Source of the DNA: Leclercia adecarboxylata
GTDB taxonomy: Bacteria > Pseudomonadota > Gammaproteobacteria > Enterobacterales > Enterobacteriaceae
DNA: 46,308 bases
Assembly (NCBI GenBank): GCA_002360945.1
Contig: DERO01000012.1
Location: 1-46,308, forward strand
Direction of reading: 5' to 3'
This document shows, in pieces, positions 1 to 5,675 of the stretch; positions within the stretch are counted from its first letter, which is position 1; every line of letters begins with the position of its first letter. The notes under the pieces are model-generated. The model ran no database searches. It was not told the DNA's origin and saw only the letters and a list, made by a program, of their open reading frames with translations. Position numbers and translations under genes: made by a program.

Positions 1-10
1 ACCGTACAGT

Positions 11-31
11 GGGAGAGGGTTGGGGTGAGGG
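11..31. repeat. Fragment of a dispersed GC-rich hairpin repeat
   Basis: These 21 bases are the exact reverse complement of 19669-19689, and a diverged version lies near 40495-40514. At 19.7 kb the unit continues into a hairpin with a 9-bp stem. Here only one arm lies inside the window. It is a dispersed intergenic element downstream of the SDR-like gene and may help end its transcript. Confidence 0.7.
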
Positions 32-49
32 CAGCAGGCCGCACTTACC

Positions 50-652
50 TCAATACCCCACCTTATACACCCGTCCGCTCTGCACTCCTTCCACGCTGCG
101 GCGATAGGCCAGGGCAACGGTCGCGGCGGGCACGCTTTCAAAGCCCGGGAAGAAACCGTCGTAGGCTTCGGCCGATTCCGTTAATACCGTTGGGCTAATC
201 AGGTTGATGCGGATCCCGCGCGGCAGTTCGCAGGCCGCAGCGCGGACAAAGCCCTCCAGCGCGGCGTTCACCGTGGTGGCATTCACCCCCTGGGCAATGG
301 GTTCGTGGGCCACAATCCCGCTGACCAGGGTAATCGAGCCACCTTCGTTCAGATAGTGCTGCCCGGTCAGCGCCAGCCGCACCTGGCCCAGCAATTTATC
401 CTGTAACCCCTGGTTGAACTGGCTGTCGGTCATGGTCGCGAGCGGCCCAAAATGCAGCCCGCCGCTGGCGGAAACAATGGCATCCACCGGGCCGATCTTC
501 TCGAACAGCGCCTGCACGCTGGCCTGGGAGGTGATATCCACCTGATGATCGCCTTGAGTGCGTCCCACGCGAATGACCTCATGACGACGACTCAGCTCTT
601 CTGTGACTGCCTGACCGACCGTACCGCTGGCACCAATAATGACGATTTTCAT
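50..652 (-). CDS. Short-chain dehydrogenase/reductase-like protein lacking the usual catalytic Tyr and Lys
   Basis: A 200-residue Rossmann-fold protein. A glycine-rich NAD(P)-binding loop, GASGTVG, lies at residues 7-13, followed by VGR (29-31) and an ASGG motif near 63, all typical of the SDR superfamily. Where classical SDRs have YxxxK, this protein reads ATTVN before AALEGF, so the catalytic Tyr and Lys are missing. A compact SDR subgroup of about 200 residues has this feature, and its substrate is unknown to me. The start is supported by a strong AAGGAG ribosome site just upstream of the ATG. The gene is divergent from the LysR gene at 750 with a 97-bp gap, the usual arrangement for a LysR regulator and its target, so control by that regulator is inferred. 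Family is sure; reaction is not. Confidence 0.85.
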   Translation of the reverse strand: MKIVIIGASGTVGQAVTEELSRRHEVIRVGRTQGDHQVDITSQASVQALFEKIGPVDAIVSASGGLHFGPLATMTDSQFNQGLQDKLLGQVRLALTGQHYLNEGGSITLVSGIVAHEPIAQGVNATTVNAALEGFVRAAACELPRGIRINLISPTVLTESAEAYDGFFPGFESVPAATVALAYRRSVEGVQSGRVYKVGY

Positions 653-749
653 AGCCGACTCCTTCTGTTGTGAGCCTTCATTGTTTAATAAATAAAAAGG
701 CGGATAAACTGGGCTAGAGTTAGAAGATTACTAACCAGAGGTTTGCAAT

Positions 750-1631
750 ATGGATAAGTTTCGCGGCATGGAGACCTTTATCGCGGTGGTGGAGAGCGGC
801 AGCTTTACCGGAGCCGCCGCCCGGCTGGAGATGTCGGCGGTGATGGTCGGGAAGTACATTGCCCAACTGGAGGCCCGGCTCGGTACCCGCCTGCTCGAGC
901 GCAATACCCGTCGCCAGAGTCTGACCGACGCCGGACGGGTCTATTTTGACGAGGCAAAGCGGGTCCTCGAGCAGGTCGCCATCGCCGAAAGCTCGGTGGA
1001 GCGCCTGCGTACCGCGCCCGCCGGCACGCTGCGGGTGACCGCGCCGACCTCGTTTGGCGGCTGCGTGATTGCCCCGCTGACCGCTACCTTTTTGCAGCGT
1101 TTCCCGGAGGTACGCGTCGAGCTGGATCTGACCAACCGGATGGTCGATCTGGTGGAGGAGGGGGTGGATCTGGCGATCCGCATTGGCGACATCCACGCCG
1201 AGGATCTGGTGGCGAAATACCTTTGCCCGTACCGGATGGTGATCTGCGCCGCGCCGGACTATTTAGCCCGCCACGGCACACCGCAAACGCCAGACGATCT
1301 GGTGGATCATCTCTGTTTGTCCCACACGGTCTGGACCGCGCGCAACGAGTGGCGACTGCCGGGCGTGGAAGGGGAGGTGCGCTGGAAGCGCGATGCGATT
1401 TTGCGCTGTAACGACGGGTACGGGCTGCGGATGGCGGCGATTGCCGGGGCGGGATTACTGTTACAACCGGAGGTGCTGGTGGCGGACGAGCTGGCGAGTG
1501 GTCGGCTGATACGCGTGTTAGAACGTTACACACCACAACCCCGACCGGTGCATCTTTTGTGGCGTCAGGACTTACGACCTTTGCCGAAACTTACCCAATT
1601 TATCGCACATATTATGCAGGCCGGGGAGTAG
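750..1631 (+). CDS. LysR-family transcriptional regulator
   Basis: A 293-residue protein of normal LysR length. The N-terminal winged helix-turn-helix (about residues 3-62) contains the usual FxxVVESGSFTGAAARL and LEARLGTRLLERNTR segments. Residues from about 88 form the periplasmic-binding-protein-like effector domain. DlsT-like features such as RIGDI and PDYLARHGTPQTPDDL place it with the large group of LysR proteins that control neighbouring oxidoreductases. It is divergent from the SDR-like gene, and the shared 97-bp gap holds AT-rich promoter-like sequence (for example TTGTTT near 690 and TAAACT some 18 bp further). Regulation of the SDR gene and autoregulation are inferred from this arrangement. 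The inducer is unknown. Confidence 0.93.
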   Translation: MDKFRGMETFIAVVESGSFTGAAARLEMSAVMVGKYIAQLEARLGTRLLERNTRRQSLTDAGRVYFDEAKRVLEQVAIAESSVERLRTAPAGTLRVTAPTSFGGCVIAPLTATFLQRFPEVRVELDLTNRMVDLVEEGVDLAIRIGDIHAEDLVAKYLCPYRMVICAAPDYLARHGTPQTPDDLVDHLCLSHTVWTARNEWRLPGVEGEVRWKRDAILRCNDGYGLRMAAIAGAGLLLQPEVLVADELASGRLIRVLERYTPQPRPVHLLWRQDLRPLPKLTQFIAHIMQAGE

Positions 1632-1735
1632 TGCGGTCTGTAACGCCCGGCGGCGCTGCGCTTGCCGGGCCTACAAAACAACCAGACCGCACCGTCCCGT
1701 AGGCCGGGTAAGGCATCGCCACCACCCGGCATCAG
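1631..1735. repeat. BIME-like double hairpin, probable terminator region
   Basis: GTGCGGTCTG (1631-1640) and its exact complement CAGACCGCAC (1683-1692) form a 10-bp outer stem. Inside it is a second hairpin with GCCCGGC and GCCGGGC arms. A second REP-type unit of the GGCCGGGTAAGGC kind follows at about 1700-1735. The block lies between the convergent LysR and Ail-like genes and probably ends both transcripts. The stems are seen directly; the role is inferred. Confidence 0.75.
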
Positions 1736-1745
1736 GCCGCACCAA

Positions 1746-2306
1746 TCAGAAACGATAACCTACGCCGACATTCCAGCCGTCGATCCCGTAATCGTCGCCC
1801 AGGTCGGCAGTGGTACCTTCGTAACCGACGTGGATTGCCAGCTCAGGCGTTGGGTTGAACTGCACGCCCGCACCGTAGGCGAACGAGGTCGATTTCTCAT
1901 TGATGCCGTCGCGCTGGGTGTAGTTGTCGCCGCCGTTCACCCAGGTGGTGTGGCCGTCGGCTTTCACACGAGCCACACCGCCCAGCGCATACAGGGAAAC
2001 GAAATCATTAAGGCGATACGCCGGGCCTGCCATCAGGGAGTAATATTTCACTTCGATATGGTTTTTAACGGAGTCAGAGAAGAGATAATAATGCTCGTCC
2101 TGATCGCCGCTCATATAGGTAAATGAACCCATCAGGCTGACCGGGGAATCCCACTCATAGCGATACTGAACGTTCACGCCGCGAATATTTTTAAAGTCTT
2201 CAACGTTACTCTGCGCATAACCCACAGAAACGGTCTGATTATCCGCCAGAGCCGCGCCGCTTGCCAGACCCGCCGCAACCAATACCGCCAGAGATACCTT
2301 TTTCAT
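1746..2306 (-). CDS. Ail/OmpX-family outer-membrane beta-barrel protein
   Basis: A 186-residue precursor with a clear signal peptide (MKKVSLAVLVAAGLASGAALA, cleaved before DNQTV) and a mature part of about 165 residues with alternating strands, as in the eight-stranded OmpX/Ail/PagC/Lom barrels. Supporting features are TVSVGYAQSN at the mature N terminus, the LMGSFTYMSGD and YYSLMAGPAYR strands, and a terminal aromatic GYRF for insertion by the BAM machinery. I chose the ATG at 2306 because it has AAGGA upstream and begins the signal peptide. The frame stays open upstream but adds non-signal sequence. Family members act in adhesion, serum resistance or stress response; which applies here is unknown. 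An Rcs-box-like sequence lies about 124 bp upstream, and the same element occurs before cdiB. Confidence 0.88.
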   Translation of the reverse strand: MKKVSLAVLVAAGLASGAALADNQTVSVGYAQSNVEDFKNIRGVNVQYRYEWDSPVSLMGSFTYMSGDQDEHYYLFSDSVKNHIEVKYYSLMAGPAYRLNDFVSLYALGGVARVKADGHTTWVNGGDNYTQRDGINEKSTSFAYGAGVQFNPTPELAIHVGYEGTTADLGDDYGIDGWNVGVGYRF

Positions 2307-2429
2307 TTTCCGTAATCCTTGTTGTCGTTTTTTTATAGACGAAGCCGGATATATCCCCAGGCCAGGCTGGAGATACGCCACCGCAAATAAAGCGATAAAA
2401 TTGTTGGTTTTTTTGGCAGACGATGAAAT

Positions 2430-2490
2430 AGGGAATAATCTTAAAGGCCGGAATAGTCCTGGAATTTGCCTCCCCTATATTGGTAGGGGG
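2430..2490 (-). promoter_or_regulatory. Upstream element of the Ail-like gene, RcsAB-box-like, shared with cdiB
   Basis: On the minus strand TAAGATTATTCCCT (2443 to 2430) matches the RcsAB consensus TAAGAATATTCCTA at 11 of 14 positions. A second GGAxTATTCC-type half-palindrome sits 5 bp further upstream. The 60 bases 2431-2490 align without gaps to 16471-16530 in front of cdiB, about 40 of 60 identical and 24 of 30 in the core. Binding by Rcs is inference. Confidence 0.5.
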
Positions 2491-2497
2491 GTTGCGC

Positions 2498-2830
2498 TTA
2501 GTCATCATATTTAAGGCTGATGCTTATTTTCTCGGCAGGAATTTCAACGGTGATATCACAGCGCGTCCAGGGCGCTTTACCCTTGGTCATATTATTCTGA
2601 ACATAAAAGTCCCGGAGGTTAACTAACAGGAGACGTAAATGGTAACTGGCGAGCTTATCCGGAACAAACCAGTCTTCGTTATCCTGTTGATCAACATAAT
2701 CATATTCATACTCACAGGACTCACCATCCAGGGCTAATTTTGCGCGAGCAATGATTGTCTTCGCCTCAGCAGGACCAGCATCAACCAGTAATTGCGCAAT
2801 TTTATTATGGAGATTATCTAACTCATTCAT
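2498..2830 (-). CDS. YezG-like (DUF600-type) orphan immunity protein
   Basis: A 110-residue acidic protein with no signal peptide or membrane segment. The layout fits the YezG/DUF600 immunity family: an N-terminal helix (NELDNLHNKIAQLLVD), an acidic middle, an LRLLLVNLRDFY helix, then a tryptophan (PWTRCDITVE) and a C-terminal strand ISLKYDD. Proteins of this family neutralise toxins of polymorphic or CDI systems. No toxin of matching type lies beside it, so it looks like an orphan immunity gene at the far end of the cdi island. The fragment at 2873-3052 is a related C terminus. A weak ribosome site (GGGTAAA) precedes the ATG. The family call rests on remembered pattern and is moderate; an immunity role is inferred from context. 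Confidence 0.65.
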   Translation of the reverse strand: MNELDNLHNKIAQLLVDAGPAEAKTIIARAKLALDGESCEYEYDYVDQQDNEDWFVPDKLASYHLRLLLVNLRDFYVQNNMTKGKAPWTRCDITVEIPAEKISISLKYDD

Positions 2831-2872
2831 TTATTTACCCGGCAATTTCAGTTAGTGCTTGAGCATCTTCTG

Positions 2873-3052
2873 TTAATCAGCATATTTAAAATCAATACTG
2901 ATCCTGAGCGTTTCAACATCGACCGTTATTTCACAGGCGTGCCAGAACGAGGGCTGTTGTGGTGAGATATTATTTGCAAAAAACTTCCTCAGCTCAACAT
3001 GCGTTCCATTTTCTCTACGATCAACCTTTTTTATCGATAGCCATTTTAATGT
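2873..3052 (-). pseudogene. C-terminal remnant of a second YezG-like immunity gene
   Basis: An open stretch of 59 codons with no start, lying directly after and in the same frame as the stop codon of the Imm63-like gene. Its product contains LRKFFANN, then FWHACEITVDVE, and ends RISIDFKYAD. This aligns with LRDFYVQNN, PWTRCDITVEIP and ISISLKYDD at the end of the complete YezG-like gene at 2498-2830. The 5' half is missing, so this is a module scar left by recombination. Only stop-codon readthrough of the Imm63-like gene could express it. Confidence 0.7.
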
Positions 3053-3469
3053 TTAACGGTAAAGGCTATCTTCAAAAGGGCTATTCATCAGTATTTCATC
3101 AAGATGACGCTGGGCTTTCACACCCCAACTCTTATCTATTTTGCCCATAAGTTCTACGATTTTAGGGAAATAGAGACGTCGGCTGTCTTTGCCTGGAATT
3201 CGGTGTGCCAGTTCATAGTCTACTGCTATGGCGTGTACAAAATCATAGATTATCCAGTAAAGTAGCTCATCTGACGACGCTGTCACCTTTCTCGAAAACT
3301 CAAATCCTCTCTCTGAACAGATATAATTATACTGTCCGTTTTCAAACGAAATGTATGGGGTACCATCGCCAACAGGTGAAGTATGAAGGACGATCGAATA
3401 AGCCGGAAAACCGATTTTTGCTATCCGTGTTTCGACCTGTTTCTGTAGATCGCTAATATTCATCATCAT
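3053..3469 (-). CDS. Imm63-family orphan immunity protein
   Basis: A 138-residue soluble protein. It has the features I associate with Imm63: a central strand pair with ENGQYNYICSERGFEF, then DELLYWIIYDFVHAIAVDYEL, then RIPGKDSRRLYFPKIVELMGKI and a C-terminal DEILMNSPFEDSL. Imm63 proteins are predicted antidotes of polymorphic toxins. There is no cognate toxin beside it, so it is read as an orphan immunity gene. The start is uncertain because three ATG codons run in tandem (3469, 3466, 3463). They sit 1 bp after the stop of the 58-codon gene upstream, so the two are probably translated together. The stop codon is followed in frame by the YezG-like remnant. Confidence 0.72.
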   Translation of the reverse strand: MMMNISDLQKQVETRIAKIGFPAYSIVLHTSPVGDGTPYISFENGQYNYICSERGFEFSRKVTASSDELLYWIIYDFVHAIAVDYELAHRIPGKDSRRLYFPKIVELMGKIDKSWGVKAQRHLDEILMNSPFEDSLYR

Positions 3470-3470
3470 C

Positions 3471-3647
3471 TCATTTTACCTTTGGAATTTGAGTTCCCGT
3501 CATGCCAGCCACAACACTCCCCTGAAACTCCACCTTTTGCCTGGGGCTCTCACTTAGCGCCTGCTCGATAACGACCCAATGAATAAAGGCGAAAAAGAAA
3601 ATGGCCATATCGGTGATAACTTTAACAAGATGAGTTAACGGATTCAT
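3471..3647 (-). CDS. Small 58-residue protein with one membrane-like helix, chimeric leader
   Basis: A short frame from ATG at 3645-3647 to TGA at 3471-3473. The product starts MNPLTHLVKVITDM, continues with a hydrophobic stretch (AIFFFAFIHWVVI) and ends in a polar tail. The first 14 residues match the start of the frameshifted gene at 5026-5273 almost exactly, and about 25 bases before the ATG are also alike, after which the two diverge completely. It therefore looks like a chimera between a shared 5' end and a foreign cassette. Its stop lies 1 bp before the first ATG of the Imm63-like gene. It may be a real small immunity or membrane protein, or a relic that still drives translation of the next gene. 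I do not recognise the family. Confidence 0.5.
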   Translation of the reverse strand: MNPLTHLVKVITDMAIFFFAFIHWVVIEQALSESPRQKVEFQGSVVAGMTGTQIPKVK

Positions 3648-3648
3648 A
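3616..3648 (-). repeat. 33-bp direct repeat, copy A (start region of small gene)
   Basis: Identical over 33 bases to 5242-5274. Both copies cover the ATG and the first ten codons of a small gene on the minus strand, and weaker similarity extends to both sides (about 3597-3667 here). Confidence 0.85.
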
Positions 3649-3715
3649 AGGATATTTCCGGCAGTGCCTTTGCGATATTTTACCGGCTATACGGCACACT
3701 ATGCACGGTGCAATA

Positions 3716-3746
3716 AGCCCGCAATCGCTATACACCGACGCGGGCT
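3716..3746. repeat. Inverted repeat AGCCCGC/GCGGGCT
   Basis: A 7-bp perfect stem (3716-3722 and 3740-3746) with a 17-base loop, in the gap between the gene at 3784 and the small gene ending at 3471. It sits just beyond the terminator-like hairpin and may reinforce it. Confidence 0.4.
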
Positions 3747-3752
3747 AAAATT

Positions 3753-3780
3753 TGATAAAACACCCTTAAAAAATCAGGGT
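3753..3780 (-). terminator. Rho-independent-type terminator after the 153-residue gene
   Basis: On the minus strand ACCCT and AGGGT arms (3780-3776 and 3766-3762) enclose an AT-rich loop and are followed by GTTTTATC. It lies 3 bp beyond the stop at 3784. The stem is short, so efficiency is uncertain. Confidence 0.55.
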
Positions 3781-3783
3781 CTT

Positions 3784-4245
3784 CTATTTTTTAATCAGCG
3801 TTGCGTGACACAGGTGATTATGCTCCGTGTACTGAAGATGTATTGAGTGGTTCTCATATTCATACTTTGACCATCCATTGATCCAGCCAAGGAGCATGTC
3901 GACTTTGCCTTCGCCAGACAAAGTGGGTTTTCCAGGCAATTTTGTAATGAATGCCCTGTCCATCCCGCCTTTAATTCCTGGGATAAAATTGTCTGTAAAG
4001 GGTGAATATCCATCTTTATTGCCAAAATAAAAGTGAATATGACTTAAGCAGTCTTTCCGAAACCCCATCTCGATACCAGAGTGGTAAAATTTATAGTACT
4101 TCGTTTTACCATCAGGATCGTTATATTCGCCAGCATCAGTTGATATATCCGGGGATTCACCGATAGCATGACACAGATTGATAACGTCAACAGAATGTTC
4201 CCTTTTACCAAGGACATCTATAAAACTAGCCCATTCCACTATCAT
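3784..4245 (-). CDS. Predicted orphan immunity protein, 153 residues, unrecognised family
   Basis: A soluble protein with mixed strands and helices and many aromatics. Visible features are GESPDIS, a YNDPDGKTKYYKFYHSGIE segment, an HIHFYFGN strand, a KLPGKP turn and a final strand pair with HSIHLQYTEHNH. I do not recognise a family with confidence, and no catalytic motif is evident. Size, AT-rich composition and position in a row of small genes behind cdiI suggest an immunity protein without its toxin. A good ribosome site (GGGGG, 7 bp before ATG) and a TATAAT box (4282-4277) indicate its own promoter, and a terminator-like hairpin follows. It therefore looks like an independent expression unit. 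Confidence 0.55.
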   Translation of the reverse strand: MIVEWASFIDVLGKREHSVDVINLCHAIGESPDISTDAGEYNDPDGKTKYYKFYHSGIEMGFRKDCLSHIHFYFGNKDGYSPFTDNFIPGIKGGMDRAFITKLPGKPTLSGEGKVDMLLGWINGWSKYEYENHSIHLQYTEHNHLCHATLIKK

Positions 4246-4276
4246 TTTATAACCCCCATCTGGCGTGTACTTTTCA

Positions 4277-4307
4277 ATTATAATATATCTTGTTTTTTAA
4301 AGAACAA
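4277..4307 (-). promoter_or_regulatory. Putative sigma-70 promoter of the 153-residue gene
   Basis: On the minus strand a perfect TATAAT lies at 4282-4277, about 32 bp before the start codon. A -35-like TTGTTC sits 19 bp upstream (long spacing), or TTCTTT 16 bp upstream. The region is strongly AT-rich. Predicted from sequence only. Confidence 0.45.
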
Positions 4308-4382
4308 ATTTATAGCAAAAAATTCCGCTAACCGAGTGCCAGGCAATTGTTAATTATCATAATAGGGTTTTCCATGGGCTGT

Positions 4383-4607
4383 TTATCGGTAATAAAAAAA
4401 CCAGATGATCAAACCCGCAGGCAGCCCCAGCCAGGTTAACTCAAGACATATCAACACATCTTTGAAAGAGAAGGGGAAATCCTCCTTCATATTCCATGCT
4501 AATCCCGCACCGACTAAACGGCCAAGGAGCGTCAGAATGAACACAGCCAGACCTATCGAGCAGCACAGGTAAACAAGGTTAATAAGCGATTTAGTGCTGT
4601 TTTTCAT
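4383..4607 (-). CDS. Small two-helix membrane protein, predicted immunity type
   Basis: A 74-residue protein with two hydrophobic segments: about residues 10-33 (INLVYLCCSIGLAVFILTLLGRL) and about 48-70 (DVLICLELTWLGLPAGLIIWFFYY). A short loop with AWNMKEDFPFSF lies between them. Small inner-membrane proteins of this kind protect against pore-forming CDI and colicin-type toxins, which is the likely role here but is unproven. I prefer ATG at 4607, which has AGGTGGG upstream. The GTG at 4622 would add five residues and removes the spacing to that site. The gene follows the 91-residue gene by about 35 bp and is probably in one transcript with it. Confidence 0.55.
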   Translation of the reverse strand: MKNSTKSLINLVYLCCSIGLAVFILTLLGRLVGAGLAWNMKEDFPFSFKDVLICLELTWLGLPAGLIIWFFYYR

Positions 4608-4642
4608 TCTTGAAATTCCCACCTGCGAAAGCGGATTTTTGT

Positions 4643-4918
4643 TCAGGAAAGAAGGTTAAACAGGTCGCGCCTGAGCTGATCGAGTTCATCGTTTTCACTC
4701 ATCAAAACCTTTCCGTTTCTATACATTACGAGATCGTTTAGAGATCCCATTCCACCATAGAGATTGAGAAAAATGTGTTTGGTATCATCAGGATCAAGCT
4801 CATATTTTTTAGCCAGTTTAAAAATACTGGCTGACCATTCGGCATATCCGCCTAATTCTAATAAGGTAGCCATGCGTTGCATTTTATCTACGATTAGCGT
4901 CGTTTTTTCGTTAGCCAT
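4643..4918 (-). CDS. Small soluble protein, DUF6966-like, predicted orphan immunity
   Basis: A 91-residue, mainly helical protein. The middle part LNLYGGMGSLNDLVMYRNG is the most recognisable block. A YGGMGSxNDLV motif is typical of a small family (DUF6966-like as far as I recall) often found beside toxin genes. Two helices precede it (MQRMATLLELGGYAEWSASIF) and one follows (DELDQLRRDLFNLLS). No enzyme motif is seen. Its place between the frameshifted immunity-like gene and a small membrane protein in the cdi island supports an immunity role by association only. The ribosome site is poor: GGAG lies 14 bp before the ATG. Translation may depend on reading of upstream frames. Confidence 0.55.
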   Translation of the reverse strand: MANEKTTLIVDKMQRMATLLELGGYAEWSASIFKLAKKYELDPDDTKHIFLNLYGGMGSLNDLVMYRNGKVLMSENDELDQLRRDLFNLLS

Positions 4919-5025
4919 TTTAGCGTCATAATCTCCATATTTTCAGCGCTTTTAAGTTCCAGGAAAGACACGGTCGTTCTCTTTCCCGCCTGTATAGGTC
5001 CGAAAAAACGCTTTATTAGATGTGA

Positions 5026-5273
5026 TTAACGTAAACCCAGCGTATCTGGAAGGGCTGTAACAAAGTCAGCTTCATCGCCGCGATACGCTTTGGCAATCTC
5101 TGCAAAGGATTCGATAACTCTCGATTGCTCAGCATCCGTTAACTGCTGAAGCTCGGCGGCAATATGCTCCATCATTCCCACAGCGGCATCGGGACTGAGC
5201 AAATTATCGTCAGTAATTCAAGGGAAATGGTCATATCAGCAATAACTTTAACAAGATGAGTTAACGGATTCAT
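5026..5273 (-). pseudogene. Frameshifted small immunity-like gene
   Basis: Two overlapping frames give one continuous protein when joined. The first runs from ATG at 5273 (MNPLTHLVKVIADMTISLE) and is intact to about 5217. The second carries TDDNLLSPDAAVGMMEHIA and continues to LPDTLGLR with a stop at 5026-5028. A single missing base near 5212-5218 would explain the break. As it stands, translation from the ATG ends after 33 residues. The joined product would be about 82 residues, acidic and helical, of a family I do not recognise. Its first codons are duplicated at 3616-3648. Behind the stop, in the same frame, lies a 43-codon open tail (4897-5025) ending LKWLTKKRR, perhaps another remnant. 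Confidence 0.6.
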
Positions 5274-5274
5274 A
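5242..5274 (-). repeat. 33-bp direct repeat, copy B (start region of frameshifted gene)
   Basis: Identical to 3616-3648 and covering the same position relative to a start codon. The pair is a candidate crossover site for exchange of immunity cassettes. Confidence 0.85.
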
Positions 5275-5331
5275 GTTGTATTTCCGGCATTGTCTTACTG
5301 ATGGTCTACTTACTTAGTGTCAACAAAATGC

Positions 5332-5361
5332 AGGAGCCCGGGTGTCAATAATTGGGCTCCT
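5332..5361 (-). terminator. Hairpin downstream of cdiI
   Basis: A perfect 8-bp stem: AGGAGCCC on the minus strand (5361-5354) pairs with GGGCTCCT (5339-5332) across a 14-base loop, followed by GCATTTTG. It begins 2 bp after the cdiI stop. It would end or attenuate the cdi transcript before the orphan array. The T-run is weak. Confidence 0.6.
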
Positions 5362-5363
5362 CC

Positions 5364-5675
5364 TTACTCAACTGGTGTTACTACATATCCTTCAAGAATA
5401 TGAACATCTTCCACATTACACTCGGGATAGATCCATTTAGCCCAGTTGTTAATAACCCAATCTGTGCTTAAAGCCCTGCCTTCAGAGGAGCCGCTCTCCA
5501 CGGGCAAAGAGATCAAAATTAAGCCTGCCTTATGGCCTGAAGAAACAACCAAACCATGATTATCGAATAAATCGATTACCATAAAATCTACCCATGCCTC
5601 ATAAGGCCAAACCGCAGGTAATCTAAAAATTGAACCTCGTTTAATCGTTTTTTCTTTATAATCAATCAATTTCAT
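5364..5675 (-). CDS. cdiI: CDI immunity protein for the E3-like toxin (Imm45-like)
   Basis: A 103-residue soluble protein encoded directly after cdiA. Its ATG shares one base with the cdiA stop codon (TAATG), which predicts coupled translation and pairs the antidote with the toxin. Visible blocks are RGSIFRLPAVWPYEAWVDFMV, SGHKAGLILISLPVES, and STDWVINNWAKWIYPE followed by VEDVHILEGY. These resemble the Imm45 family as I remember it, which I cannot verify here. The expected role is to bind the CdiA C-terminal rRNase in the cytoplasm and block it, protecting siblings. Identity as the immunity gene is strong from position; the family name is tentative. A hairpin follows at 5332-5361. Confidence 0.85.
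   Translation of the reverse strand: MKLIDYKEKTIKRGSIFRLPAVWPYEAWVDFMVIDLFDNHGLVVSSGHKAGLILISLPVESGSSEGRALSTDWVINNWAKWIYPECNVEDVHILEGYVVTPVE

Noticed and set aside
2959..3150. 63-residue plus-strand frame over the Imm63/YezG remnant
   Set aside because: No ribosome site and no recognisable protein; the minus strand explains the region better.
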